From: Gymnothorax reevesii
Lineage: Eukaryota > Chordata > Actinopteri > Anguilliformes > Muraenidae
Direction: 5' to 3'
Assembly: GCA_029721435.1 (NCBI GenBank)
Contig: CM056584.1
Coordinates: 9,196,395 to 9,260,394, forward strand
Length of the DNA: 64,000 nt
Below are positions 34,648 to 48,099 of this stretch, piece by piece. Each line of letters starts with the position of its first letter. The stretch's first letter is position 1. Both the position numbers and the translations under genes were made by a program. The notes under the pieces were generated by a model. It was not told where the DNA came from. It saw only the letters and a list, made by a program, of their open reading frames with translations, and did not search any database.

Positions 34648-37600
34648 AGCTTAACCCTGTTTGTGTAAAATGGAAATTGAGTGAAGTTAATGTTTAAATG
34701 CTAATGCTAACATGCTAATCCTAGCGATCTAATGTGAGTGCTAATATCTGGTCATTTTCATACTGTACATGTCCTCTATGATGTAAATAGGAGATCAGAT
34801 GGCATTTCAGCTTTACCCTTCTTGTATAATAAAAAAATTGAGTAATGTTAATGTTTAAATGCTATGGCTAACATGCTAATGCTAGCGATCTAATGTGAGT
34901 TCTAATATCTGGTCATTTTCATACTGTACGTGTCCTCTATGATGTTAATAGGAGATCAGATGGCATTTCAGCTTAACCCTTCTTGTGTAAAATGGAAATT
35001 GAGTGACATTAATGTTTTAATACTAATGCTAACATGCTAATGCTAGCGATCTAATGTGAGTGCTAATATCTGGTCATTTTCATACTGTAAGTGTCCTCTA
35101 TGATGGGAGTATGGGATCAGATGGCATTTCAGCTTAACCCTGCTTGTGTAAAATGGAAATTGAGTGACGTTAATGTTTGAATACTAATGCTAACATGCTA
35201 TTGCTAGCAATCTAATGTGAGTGCTAATATCTGGTCATTTTCATACTGTACGTGTCCTCTATGATGGGAGTATGGGATCAGATGGCATTTCAGCTTAACC
35301 CTGCTTGTGTAAAATAGAAATTGAGTGATGTTAATGTTTGAATGCTAATGCTAACATGCTAATGCTAGAGATCTAATGTGAGTGCTAATATCTGGTCATT
35401 TTCATACTGTAAGTGTCCTCTATGATGTTAGTATGAGATCAGATGGCATTTCTCCTTCACCCTTCTTGTATTATAAGCAAATTGAGTAATGTTAATGTTT
35501 CAATGCTAATGTTAACATGCTGATGCTAACATGCTAATGCTAGCAATCTAATGTGAGTGCTAATACCTGGTCATTTTCATACTGTACATGTCCTCTATGA
35601 TGGGAGTATGGGATCAGATGGCATTTCAGCTTAACCCTGCTTGTGTAAAATGGAAATTGAGTGACGTTAACGTTTGAATGCTAATGCTAACATGCTAATG
35701 CTAGCTATCTAATGAGAGTTCTAATATCTGGTCATTTTCATACTATACGTGTCCTCTTTGATGTAAATAGGAGATCAGATGGCATTCCAGCTTAACCCTT
35801 CTTTTTTAAAATGGAAATTGAGTGATTTTAATGTTTAAATGCTAATGTTAACATGCTATTGCTAGCGATCTAATGTGAGTGCTAATACCTGGTCATTTTC
35901 ATACTGTACGTGTCCTCTATGATGAGAATATGGGATCAGATGGCATTTCAGCTTAACCAGGTTTGTGTAAAATGGAAATTGAGTGAAGTTACTGTTTAAA
36001 TGCTAATGCTAACATGTTAATGCTAGCGATCTAATGTGAGTGCTAATATCTGGTCATTTTCATACTGTACATGTCCTCTATGATGTAAATAGGAGATCAG
36101 ATGGCATTTCAGCTTTACCCTTCTTGTATAATAAAAAAATTGAGTAATGTTAATGTTTAAATGCTAAAGCTAACATGCTAATGCTAGCGATCTAATGTGA
36201 GTTCTAATATCTGGTCATTTTCATACTGTACGTGTCCTCTATGATGTTAATAGGAGATCAGATGGCATTTCAGCTTAACCCTTCTTTTTTAAAATGGAAA
36301 TTGAGTGACATTAATGTTTTAATACTAATGCTAACATGCTAATGCTAGCGATCTAATGTGAGTGCTAATATCTGGTCATTTTCATACTGTAAGTGTCCTC
36401 TATGATGGGAGTATGGGATCAGATGGCATTTCAGCTTAACCCTGCTTGTGTAAAATGGAAATTGAGTGACGTTAATGTTTGAATACTAATGCTAACATGC
36501 TATTGCTAGCAATCTAATGTGAGTGCTAATATCTGGTCATTTTCATACTGTACGTGTCCTCTATGATGGGAGTATGGGATCAGATGGCATTTCAGCTTAA
36601 CCCTGCTTGTGTAAAATAGAAATTGAGTGATGTTAATGTTTGAATGCTAATGCTAACATGCTAATGCTAGAGATCTAATGTGAGTGCTAATATCTGGTCA
36701 TTTTCAAACTGTAAGTGTCCTCTATGATGTTAGTATGAGATCAGATGGCATTTCTCCTTCACCCTTCTTGTATTATAAGCAAATTGAGTAATGTTAATGT
36801 TTCAATGCTAATGCTAACATGCTGATGCTAACATGCAAATGCTAGCAATCTAATGTGAGTGCTAATACCTGTTCATTTTCATACTGTACATGTCTTCTAT
36901 GATGGGAGTATGGGATCAGATGGCATTTCAGCTTAACCCTGCTTGTGAAAAATGGAAATTGAGTGACGTTAATGTTTGAATGCTATTGCTAACATGCTAA
37001 TGCTAGCGATCTAATGTGAGTGCTAATACCTGGTCATTTTCATACTGTACATGTCCTCTATGATGGGAGTATGAGATCAGATGGCTTTTCAGCTTAACCC
37101 TGCTTCTGTAAGTTGGAAATTGAGTGACGTTAATGTTTGAATGCTAATGCTAACATGCTAATGCTAGCGATCTAATGTGAGTTCTAATATCTGGTCATTT
37201 TCATGACATACGTGTCCTCTTTGATGTTAATAGGAGATCAGATGGCATTTCAGCTTAACCCTGCTTGTGTACAATGGAAATTTAGTAACGTTAATGTTTG
37301 AATGCTAATGCTAACATACTAATGCTAGCGATCTAATGTGAGTGCTAATATCTGGTCATTTTCATACTGTAAGTGTCCTCTATGATGTTAGTATGAGATC
37401 AGATGGCATTTCTCCTTCACCCTTCTTGTATTATAAGCAAATTGAGTAATGTTAATGTTTCAATACTAATGCTAACATGCTGATGCTAACATGCTAATGC
37501 TAGCAATCTAATGTGAGTGCTAATACCTGGTCATTTTCATACTGTACATGTCTTCTATGATGGGAGTATGGGATCAGATGGCATTTCAGCTTAACCCTGC

Positions 37601-37760
37601 TTGTGTAAAATGGAAATTGTGTGACGTTAATATTTGAATGCTACTGCTAACATGCTAATGCTAGCGATCTAATGTGGGTGCTAATACCTGGTCATTTTCA
37701 TACTGTACATGTCCTCTATGATGGGAGTATGAGATCAGATGGCTTTTCAGCTTAACCCTG
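34648..37760 (+). repeat. 19-monomer higher-order unit (3101 bp), copy 4
   Basis: Full unit directly adjoining copy 3, with B monomers at 35419, 36721 and 37379. CATGACA at 34101 and 37202 again gives 3101 bp. It ends near 37760, where GCTTAACCCTGTTTG of copy 3 is replaced by GCTTAACCCTGCTTG with a TTTAATGACG monomer. Copies 3 and 4 form the only complete tandem dimer of this unit in the window. Confidence 0.92.
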
Positions 37761-38346
37761 CTTGTGTAAAATGGAAATTTAATGACGTTCATGTTTGAAT
37801 GCTAATGCTAACATGCTAATGCTAGCGATCTAATGTGAGTGCTAATATCTGGTCATTTTCATACTAAACGTGTCCTCTATGATGTTAATAGGAGATCAGA
37901 TGGCATTTCAGCTTAACCCTTCTTGTGTAAAATGGAAATTGAGTGATGTTAATGTTTAAATGCTAATGCTAACATGCTGATGCTAGCGCTCTAATGTGAG
38001 TGCTAATATCTGGTCATTTTCATACTGTACGTGTCCTCTATGATGGGAATATGGGATCAGATGGCATTTCAGCATAACCCTGTTTGTGTAAAATGGAAAT
38101 TGAGTGACGTTAATGTTTAAATGCTAATGCTAACATGCTAATGCTAGCGCTCTAATGTGAGTGCTAATATCTGGTCATTTTCATACTGCACATGTCCTCT
38201 ATGATGGGAGTATGAGATCAGATGGCTTTTCAGCTTAACCCTGCTTGTGTAAAATGGAAATTTAATGACTTTCATGTTTGAATGCTAATGCTAACATGCT
38301 AATGCTAGCGATCTAATGTGAGTGCTAATATCTGGTCATTTTCATA

Positions 38347-40353
38347 CTATACGTGTCCTCTATGATGTTAATAGGAGATCAGATGGCATTTCAGCTTAAC
38401 CCTTCTTGTGTAAAATGGAAATTGCGTGATGTTAATGTTTAAATGCTAATGCTAACATGCTAATGCTAGCTATCTAATGTGAGTTCTAATATCTGGTCAT
38501 TTTCATACTATACGTGTCCTCTTTGATGTTAATAGGAGATCAGATGGCATTTCAGCTTAACCCTTCTTGTTTAAAATGGAAATTGAGTGATTTTAATGTT
38601 TAAATGCTAATGCTAACATGCTAAAGCTAGCGATCTAATGTGAGTGCTAATACCTGGTCATTTTCATACTGTACGTGTCCTCTATGATGAGAATATGGGA
38701 TCAGATGGCATTTCAGCTTCACCCTGTTTGTGTAAAATGGAAATTGAGTGAAGTTAATGTTTAAATGCTAATGCTAACATGCTAATGCTAGCGATCTAAT
38801 GTGAGTGCTAATATCTGGTCATTTTCATACTGTATATGTCCTCTATGATGTTAATAGGAGATCAGATGGCATTTCAGCTTTACCCTTCTTGTATAATAAA
38901 AAAAATTGAGTAATGTTAATGTTTAAATGCTAAAGCTAACATGCTAATGCTAGCAATCTAATGTGAGTTCTAATATCTGGTCATTTTCATACTGTACGTG
39001 TCCTCTATGATGTTAATCGGAGATCAGATGGCATTTCAGCTTCACCCTTCTTGTGTAAAATGGAAATTGAGTGACATTAATGTTTTAATACTAATGCTAA
39101 CATGCTAATGCTAGCGATCTAATGTGAGTGCTAATATCTGGTCATTTTCATACTGTACGTGTCCTCTATGATGGGAGTATGGGATCAAATGGCATTTCAG
39201 CTTAACCCTGCTTGTGTAAAATAGAAATTGAGTGACGTTAATGTTTGAATGCTAATGCTAACATGCTAATGCTAGCGATCTAATGTGAGTGCTAATATCT
39301 GGTCATTTTCATACTGTAAGTGTCCTCTATTATGTTAGTATGATATCAGATGGCATTTCTCCTTCACCCTTCTTGTATTATAAGCAAATTGGGTAATGTT
39401 AATGTTTCAATGCTAATGCTAACATGCTGATGCTAACCTACTAATGCTAACAATCTAATGTGAGTGCTAATACCTGGTCATTTTCATACTGTACATGTCT
39501 TCTATGATGGGAGTATGGGATCAGATGGCATTTCAGCTTAACCCTGCTTGTGTAAAATAAAAATTGAGTGACGTTAATGTTTGAATGCTAATGCTAACAT
39601 GCTAATGCTAGCGATCTAATGTGAGTGCTAATATCTGGTCATTTTCAAACTGTCAGTGTCCTCTATGATGTTAGTATGAGATCAGATGGCATTTCTCCTT
39701 CACCCTTCTTGTATTATAAGCAAATTGAGTAATGTTAATGTTTCAATGCTAATGCAAACATGCTGATGCTAACATGCTAATGCTAGCAATCTAATGTGAG
39801 TGCTAATACCTGGTCATTTTCATACTGTACATGTCTTCTATGATGGGAGTATGGGATCAGACGGCATTTCAGCTTAACCTTGCTTGTGTAAAATGGAAAT
39901 TGAGTGACGTTAATGTTTTAATGCTAATGCTAACATGCTAATGCTAGTGATCTAATGTGAGTGCTAATACCTGGTCATTTTCATACTGTACATGTCCTCT
40001 ATGATGGGAGTATGAGATCAGATGGCATTTCAGCTTAACCCTGCTTGTGTAAAATGGAAATTGAGTGACGTTAACGTTTGAATGCTAATGCTAACATGCT
40101 AATGCTAGCTATCTAATGAGAGTTCTAATATCTGGTCATTTTCATACTATACGTGTCCTCTTTGATGTTAATAGGAGATCAGATGGCATTTCAGCTTAAC
40201 CCTTCTTTTTTAAAATGGAAATTGAGTGATTTTATTGTTTAAATGCTAATGCTAACATGCTATTGCTAGCGATCTAATGTGAGTGCTAATACATGGTCAT
40301 TTTCATACTGTACGTGTCCTCTATGATGAGAATATGGGATCAGATGGCATTTC
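38347..40353 (+). repeat. 10-monomer segment, copy 3 of 4, with right extension
   Basis: Repeats 29540-31546 at a shift of 8807 bp, with GGGATCAAAT at 39181 and paired B monomers at 39326 and 39662. The extension past 40000 (GTTAACGTTTG, then CTTCTTTTTTAAAATGG with TTTTATTG) is also kept and leads into another partial 19-monomer unit. The C monomer at 38842 has a run of 8 A and is 162 bp long. That mark is shared with the copy at 44375. Confidence 0.87.
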
Positions 40354-42459
40354 AGCTTAACCCTGTTTGTGTAAAATGGAAATTGAGTGAAGTTAATGTT
40401 TAAATGCTAATGCTAACATGCTAATCCTAGCGATCTAATGTGAGTGCTAATATCTGGTCATTTTCATACTGTACATGTCCTCTATGATGTAAATAGGAGA
40501 TCAGATGGCATTTCAGCTTTACCCTTCTTGTATAATAAAAAAATTGAGTAATGTTAATGTTTAAATGCTAAAGCTAACATGCTAATGCTAGCGATCTAAT
40601 GTGAGTTCTAATATCTGGTCATTTTCATACTGTACGTGTCCTCTATGATGTTAATAGGAGATCAGATGGCATTTCAGCTTAACCCTTCTTGTGTAAAATG
40701 GAAATTGAGTGACATTAATGTTTTAATACTAATGCTAACATGCTAATGCTAGCGATCTAATGTGAGTGCTAATATCTGGTCATTTTTTTATACTGTACGT
40801 GTCCTCTATGATGGGAGTATGGGATCAGATGGCATTTCAGCTTAACCCTGCTTGTGTAAAATGGAAATTGAGTGACGTTAATGTTTGAATACTAATGCTA
40901 ACATGCTATTGCTAGCAATCTAATGTGAGTGCTAATATCTGGTCATTTTCATACTGTACGTGTCCTCTATGATGTTAGTATGGGATCAGATGGCATTTCA
41001 GCTTAACCCTGCTTGTGTAAAAATAGAAATTGAGTGATGTTAATGTTTGAATGCTAATGCTAACATGTTAATGCTAGAGATCTAATGTGAGTGCTAATAT
41101 CTGGTCATTTTCATACTGTAAGTGTCCTCTATGATGTTAGTATGAGATCAGATGGCATTTCTCCTTCACCCTTCTTGTATTATAAGCAAATTGTGTAATG
41201 TTAATGTTTCAATGCTAATGCTAACATGCTGATGCTAATATGCTAATGCTAGCAATCTAATGTGAGTGCTAATACCTGGTCATTTTCATACTGTACATGT
41301 CCTCTATGATGGGAGTATGGGATCAGATGGCATTTCAGCTTAACCCTGCTTGTGTAAAATGGAAATTGAGTGACGTTAACGTTTGAATGCTAATGCTAAC
41401 ATGCTAATGCTAGCTATCTAATGAGAGTTCTAATATCTGGTCATTTTCATACTATACGTGTCCTCTTTGATGTAAATAGGAGATCAGATGGCATTCCAGC
41501 TTAACCCTTCTTTTTTAAAATGGAAATTGAGTGATTTTAATGTTTAAATGCTAATGTTAACATGCTATTGCTAGCGATCTAATGTGAGTGCTAATACCTG
41601 GTCATTTTCATACTGTACGTGTCCTCTATGATGAGAATATGGGATCAGATGGCATTTCAGCTTAACCAGGTTTGTGTAAAATGGAAATTGAGTGAAGTTA
41701 CTGTTTAAATGCTAATGCTAACATGTTAATGCTAGCGATCTAATGTGAGTGCTAATATCTGGTCATTTTCATACTGTACATGTCCTCTATGATGTAAATA
41801 GGAGATCAGATGGCATTTCAGCTTTACCCTTCTTGTATAATAAAAAAATTGAGTAATGTTAATGTTTAAATGCTAAAGCTAACATGCTAATGCTAGCAAT
41901 CTAATGTGAGTTCTAATATCTGGTCATTTTCATACTGTACGTGTCCTCTATGATGTTAATAGGAGATCAGATGGCATTTCAGCTTAACCCTTCTTTTTTA
42001 AAATGGAAATTGAGTGACATTAATGTTTTAATACTAATGCTAACATGCTAATGGTAGCGATCTAATGTGAGTGCTAATATCTGGTCATTTTCATACTGTA
42101 AGTGCCCTCTATGATGGGAGTATGGGATCAGATGGCATTTCAGCTTAACCCTGCTTGTGTAAAATGGAAATTGAGTGACGTTAATGTTTGAATACTAATG
42201 CTAACATGCTATTGCTAGCAATCTAATGTGAGTGCTAATATCTGGTCATTTTCATACTGTACGTGTCCTCTATGATGGGAGTATGGGATCAGATGGCATT
42301 TCAGCTTAACCCTGCTTGTGTAAAATAGAAATTGAGTGATGTTAATGTTTGAATGCTAATGCTAACATGCTAATGCTAGAGATCTAATGTGAGTGCTAAT
42401 ATCTGGTCATTTTCAAACTGTAAGTGTCCTCTATGATGTTAGTATGAGATCAGATGGCA
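40354..42459 (+). repeat. 19-monomer higher-order unit, copy 5 (truncated)
   Basis: Corresponds to 31547-33650 at a shift of 8807, growing to 8810 bp after three inserted bases. GTTACTGTTT lies at 41697. It has private changes: a T-rich insertion near 40780 (monomer of 163 bp), an extra A near 41020 (162 bp), AATGGTAGCG near 42052 and GTGCCCTC near 42102. It ends inside a recombinant monomer at about 42460. Confidence 0.87.
40642..40804 (+). repeat. 163 bp monomer with T-run expansion
   Basis: The usual GTCATTTTCATACTG reads GTCATTTTTTTATACTG here: the C is lost within a run of seven T, and the monomer grows by 2 bp. It is the only monomer with this change. The next monomer (40966-41127) has an extra A in GTGTAAAAATAG and is 162 bp. 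Both are private to copy 5 of the 19-monomer unit and are useful unique anchors in the array. A sequencing homopolymer error is possible. Confidence 0.8.
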
Positions 42460-42590
42460 TTTCAGCTTAACCCTGCTTGTGAAAAATGGAAATTGAGTGA
42501 CGTTAATGTTTGAATGCTAATGCTAACATGCTAATGCTAGCGATCTAATGTGAGTGCTAATACCTGGTCATTTTCATACTGTACATGTCC
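42430..42590 (+). repeat. Recombinant monomer at a one-monomer deletion
   Basis: The head is B-type (TTAGTATGAGATCAGATGG), but after GGCATTT it continues with CAGCTTAACCC and CTTGTGAAAAATGG of the monomer that normally follows. In the parallel copy (36721-37056) these features lie on two successive monomers, a 175 bp B and the next A. The join therefore removed exactly one 175 bp unit. It falls within the shared run GATCAGATGGCATTT, as expected for unequal crossover or single-strand annealing between neighbouring monomers (inference). Confidence 0.88.
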
Positions 42591-45080
42591 TCTATGATGG
42601 GAGTATGAGATCAGATGGCTTTTCAGCTTAACCCTGCTTCTGTAAATTGGAAATTGAGTGACGTTAATGTTTGAATGCTAATGCTAACATGCTAATGCTA
42701 GCGATCTAATGTGAGTTCTAATATCTGGTCATTTTCATGCCATACGTGTCCTTTATGATGTTAATAGGAGATCAGATGGCATTTCAGCTTAACCCTGCTT
42801 GTGTACAATGGAAATTTAGTAACGTTAATGTTTGAATGCTAATGCTAACATACTAATGCTAGCGATCTAATGTGAGTGCTAATATCTGGTCATTTTCATA
42901 CTGTAAGTGTCCTCTATGATGTTAGTATGAGATCAGATGGCATTTCTCCTTCACCCTTCTTGTATTATAAGCAAATTGAGTAATGTTAATGTTTCAATAC
43001 TAATGCTAACATGCTGATGCTAACATGCTAATGCTAGCAATCTAATGTGAGTGCTAATACCTGGTCATTTTCATACTGTACATGTCTTCTATGATGGGAG
43101 TATGGGATCAGATGGCATTTCAGCTTAACCCTGCTTGTGTAAAATGGAAATTGTGTGACGTTAATATTTGAATGCTAATGCTAACATGCTAATGCTAGCG
43201 ATCTAATGTGGGTGCTAATACCTGGTCATTTTCATACTGTACATGTCCTCTATGATGGGAGTATGAGATCAGATGGCTTTTCAGCTTAACCCTGCTTGTG
43301 TAAAATGGAAATTTAATGACGTTCATGTTTGAATGCTAATGCTAACATGCTAATGCTAGCGATCTAATGTGAGTGCTAATATCTGGTCATTTTCATACTA
43401 AACGTGTCCTCTATGATGTTAATAGGAGATCAGATGGCATTTCAGCTTAACCCTTCTTGTGTAAAATGGAAATTGAGTGATGTTAATGTTTAAATGCTAA
43501 TGCTAACATGCTGATGCTAGCGCTCTAATGTGAGTGCTAATATCTGGTCATTTTCATACTGTACGTGTCCTCTATGATGGGAATATGGGATCAGATGGCA
43601 TTTCAGCATAACCCTGTTTGTGTAAAATGGAAATTGAGTGACGTTAATGTTTAAATGCTAATGCTAACATGCTAATGCTAGCGCTCTAATGTGAGTGCTA
43701 ATATCTGGTCATTTTCATACTGCACATGTCCTCTATGATGGGAGTATGAGATCAGATGGCTTTTCAGCTTAACCCTGCTTGTGTAAAATGGAAATTTAAT
43801 GACTTTCATGTTTGAATGCTAATGCTAACATGCTAATGCTAGCGATCTAAGTGAGTGCTAATATCTGGTCATTTTCATACTATACGTGTCCTCTATGATG
43901 TTAATAGGAGATCAGATGGCATTTCAGCTTAACCCTTCTTGTGTAAAATGGAAATTGCGTGATGTTAATGTTTAAATGCTAATGCTAACATGCTAATGCT
44001 AGCTATCTAATGTGAGTTCTAATATCTGGTCATTTTCATACTATACGTGTCCTCTTTGATGTTAATAGGAGATCAGATGGCATTTCAGCTTAACCCTTCT
44101 TGTTTAAAATGGAAATTGAGTGATTTTAATGTTTAAATGCTAATGCTAACATGCTAAAGCTAGCGATCTAATGTGAGTGCTAATACCTGGTCATTTTCAT
44201 ACTGTACGTGTCCTCTATGATGAGAATATGGGATCAGATGGCATTTCAGCTTCACCCTGTTTGTGTAAAATGGAAATTGAGTGAAGTTAATGTTTAAATG
44301 CTAATGCTAACATGCTAATGCTAGCGATCTAATGTGAGTGCTAATATCTGGTCATTTTCATACTGTATATGTCCTCTATGATGTTAATAGGAGATCAGAT
44401 GGCATTTCAGCTTTACCCTTCTTGTATAATAAAAAAAATTGAGTAATGTTAATGTTTAAATGCTAAAGCTAACATGCTAATGCTAGCAATCTAATGTGAG
44501 TTCTAATATCTGGTCATTTTCATACTGTACGTGTCCTCTATGATGTTAATCGGAGATCAGATGGCATTTCAGCTTCACCCTTCTTGTGTAAAATGGAAAT
44601 TGAGTGACATTAATGTTTTAATACTAATGCTAACATGCTAATGCTAGCGATCTAATGTGAGTGCTAATATCTGGTCATTTTCATACTGTACGTGTCCTCT
44701 ATGATGGGAGTATGGGATCAAATGGCATTTCAGCTTAACCCTGCTTGTGTAAAATAGAAATTGAGTGACGTTAATGTTTGAATGCTAATGCTCACATGCT
44801 AATGCTAGCGATCTAATGTGAGTGCTAATATCTGGTCATTTTCATACTGTAAGTGTCCTCTATTATGTTAGTATGATATCAGATGGCATTTCTCCTTCAC
44901 CCTTCTTGTATTATAAGCAAATTGGGTAATGTTAATGTTTCAATGCTAATGCTAACATGCTGATGCTAACATACTAATGCTAACAATCTAATGTGAGTGC
45001 TAAAACCTGGTCATTTTCATACTGTACATGTCTTCTATGATGGGAGTATGGGATCAGATGGCATTTCAGCTTAACCCTGC
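42460..45080 (+). repeat. 2.6 kb copy of 36.92-39.55 kb
   Basis: The shift is 5534 bp by CATGACA/CATGCCA (37202/42736) and 5533 bp by GGGATCAAA (39182/44715). The block holds the TTTAATGACG monomers, AGCATAACCCTG, AGCGCTC, TTTAATGACTTTC, then the 10-monomer segment copy 4 (from about 43880). Its first part reads CTGTAAATTGG and CATGCCATACG, as at 21.1 and 24.3 kb, and not CTGTAAGTTGG and CATGACATACG as in its nearest copy, so two source lineages are mixed. One base is missing at about 43850 (CTAAGTGAG). Confidence 0.85.
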
Positions 45081-45677
45081 TTGTGTAAAATGGAAATTGA
45101 GTGACGTTAATGTTTGAATGCTAATGCTAACATGCTAATGCTAGCGATCTAATGTGAGTGCTAATATCTGGTCATTTTCATACTGTACATGTCCTCTATG
45201 ATGTTAATAGGAGATCAGATGGCATTTCAGCTTAACCCTTCTTGTGTAAAATGGAAATTGAGTGACATTAATGTTTTAATACTAATGCTAACATACTAAT
45301 GCTAGCGATCTAATGTGAGTGCTAATATCTGGTCATTTTCATACGGTAAGTGTCCTCTATGATGGGAGTATGGGATCAGATGACATTTCAGCTTAACCCT
45401 GCTTGTGTAAAATGGAAATTGAGTGATGTTAATGTTTAAATGCTAATGCTAACATGCTAATGCTAGCTATCTAATGTGAGTTCTAATATCTGGTCATTTT
45501 CATACTATACGTGTCCTCTTTGATGTTAATAGGAGATCAGATGGCATTTCAGCTTTAGCCTTCTTGTTTAAAATGGAAATTGAGTGATTTTAATGTTTAA
45601 ATGCTAATGCTAACATGCTAAAGCTAGCGATCTAATGTGAGTGCTAATACCTGGTCATTTTCATACTGTACGTGTCC

Positions 45678-48099
45678 TCTATGATGAGAATATGGGATCA
45701 GATGGCATTTCAGCTTAACCCTGTTTGTGTAAAATGGAAATTGAGTGAAGTTAATGTTTAAATGCTAATGCTAACATGCTTATGCTAGCGATCTAATGTG
45801 AGTGCTAATATCTGGTCATTTTCATACTGTACATGTCCTCTATGATGTTAATAGGAGATCAGATGGCATTTCAGCTTTACCCTTCTTGTATAATAAAAAA
45901 ATTGAGTAATTTAATGTTTAAATGCTAAAGCTAACATGCTAATGCTAGCGATCTAATGTGAGTTCTAATATCTGGTCATTTTCATACTGTACGTGTCCTC
46001 TATGATGTTAATCGGAGATCAGATGGCATTTCAGCTTAACCCTGTTTGTGTAAAATGGAAATTGAGTGAAGTTAATGTTTAAATGCTAATGCTAACATGC
46101 TAATGCTAGCGATCTAATGTGAGTGCTAATATCTGGTCATTTTCATACTGTACATGTCCTCTATGATGGGAGTATGGGATCAGATGGCATTTCAGCTTCA
46201 CCCTTCTTGTGTAAAATGGAAATTGAGTGACATTAATGTTTTAATACTAATGCTAACATGCTAATGCTAGCGATCTAATGTGAGTGCTAATATCTGGTCA
46301 TTTTCATACTGTACGTGTCCTCTATGATGGGAGTATGGGATCAGATGGCATTTCAGCTTAACCCTGCTTGTGTAAAATAGAAATTGAGTGACGTTAATGT
46401 TTGAATGCTAATGCTAACATGCTAATGCTAGCAATCTAATGTGAGTGCTAATATCTGGTCATTTTCATACTGTAAGTGTCCTCTATGATGTTAGTATGAG
46501 ATCAGATGGCATTTCTGCTTCACCCTTCTTGTATTATGAGCAAATTGGGTAATGTTAATGTTTCAATGCTAATGCTAACATGCTGATGCTAACATGCTAA
46601 TGCTAGCAATCTAATGTGAGTGCTAATACCTGGTCATTTTCATACTGTACATGTCTTCTATGATGGGAGTATGGGATCAGATGGCATTTCAGCTTCACCC
46701 TGCTTGTGTAAAATGGAAATTGAGTGACGTTGTTTGAATGCTAATGCTAACATGCTAATGCTAGCGATCTAATGTGAGTGCTAATACCTGGTCATTTTCA
46801 TACTGTACATGTCCTCTATGATGGGAGTATGAGATCAGATGGCTTTTCAGCTTAACCCTGCTTGTGTAAAATGGAAATTGAGTGAAGTTAATGTTTGAAT
46901 GCTAATGCTAACATGCTAATGCTAGCGATCTAATGTGAGTTCTAATATCTGGTCATTTTCATACCATACATGTCCTTTATGATGTTAATAGGAGATCAGA
47001 TGGCATTTCAGCTTAACCCTGCTTGTGTAAAATGGAAATTTAGTGACGTTAATGTTTGAATGCTAATGCTAACATGCTAATGCTAGCAATCTAATGTGAG
47101 TGCTAATATCTGGTCATTTTCATACTACACGTATCCTCTATGATGTTCATAGGAGATCAGATGGCATTTCAGCTTAACCCTTCTTGTTTCAAATGGAAAT
47201 TGAGTTATGTTAATGTTTAAATGCTAATGCTAACATGCTAATGCTAGCGCTCTAATGTGAATGCTAATATGTGGTCATTTTTATACTGTACGTGTCCTCT
47301 ATGATGTTAATAGGAGATCAGATGGCATTTCAGCTTAACCCTGCTTGTGTAAAATGGAAATTTAGTGACGTTAATGTTTGAATGCTAATGCTAACATGCT
47401 AATGCTAGCGATCTAATTTGAGTGCTAATATCTGGTCATTTTCATTATATACGTGTCCTTTACGATGTTAATAGGAGATCAGATGGCATTTCAGCTTAAC
47501 CCTTGTGTAAAATGGAAATTGAGTGATGTTAATGTTTAAATGCTAATGCTAACATGCTAATGCTAGCGCTCTATTGTGAGTGCTAATATCTGGTCATTTT
47601 CATACTGTACATGTCCTCTATGATGGGAGTATGAGATCAGATGGCTTTTCAGCTTAACCCTGCTTGTGTAAAATGGAAATTTAATGACATTCATGTTTGA
47701 ATGCTAATGCTAACATGCTAATGCTAGCGATCTAATGTGAGTGCTAATATCTGGTCATTTTCATACTATACGTGTCCTCTATGATGTTAATAGGAGATCA
47801 GATGGCATTTCAGCTTAACCCTTCTTGTGTAAAATGGAAATTGAGTGATGTTAATGTTTAAATGCTAATGCTAACATGCTAATGCTAGCTATCTAATGTG
47901 AGTTCTAATATCTGGTCATTTTCATACTATACGTGTCCTCTTTGATGTTAATAGGAGATCAGATGGCATTTCAGCTTAACCCTTCTTGTTTAAAATGGAA
48001 ATTGAGTGATTTTAATGTTTAAATGCTAATGCTAACATGCTAAAGCTAGCGATCTAATGTGAGTGCTAATACCTGGTCATTTTCATACTGTACGTGTCC
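45678..48099 (+). repeat. 15-monomer higher-order unit (2422 bp), copy 1
   Basis: TGATGAGAATATGGG monomers start at 45678, 48100 and 50348 and mark three successive units. This one has 15 monomers: 15 x 161 + 14 (B at 46482) - 6 (158 bp forms at 46657 and 47459) - 1 (GTAATTTAATG near 45910) = 2422. It contains both kinds of 158 bp monomer and the ACACGTATCC/TTCATAGGAG monomer also seen at 1.6 and 11.8 kb. Compared with copy 2 it has one extra monomer near 46.0-46.2 kb. Confidence 0.87.
46657..46814 (+). repeat. 158 bp monomer, deletion form 2 (first of 5)
   Basis: Three bases are missing from GACGTTAATGTTTG, leaving GACGTTGTTTG. Copies start at 46657, 48905, 52308, 53268 and 53909 and nowhere else in the window. 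The first three directly follow a B-type or B-headed monomer. The last two follow a recombinant monomer with a B-type tail, so the deletion arose next to a B monomer and travelled with it. It is a private marker of the 45-54 kb segment. Confidence 0.93.
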
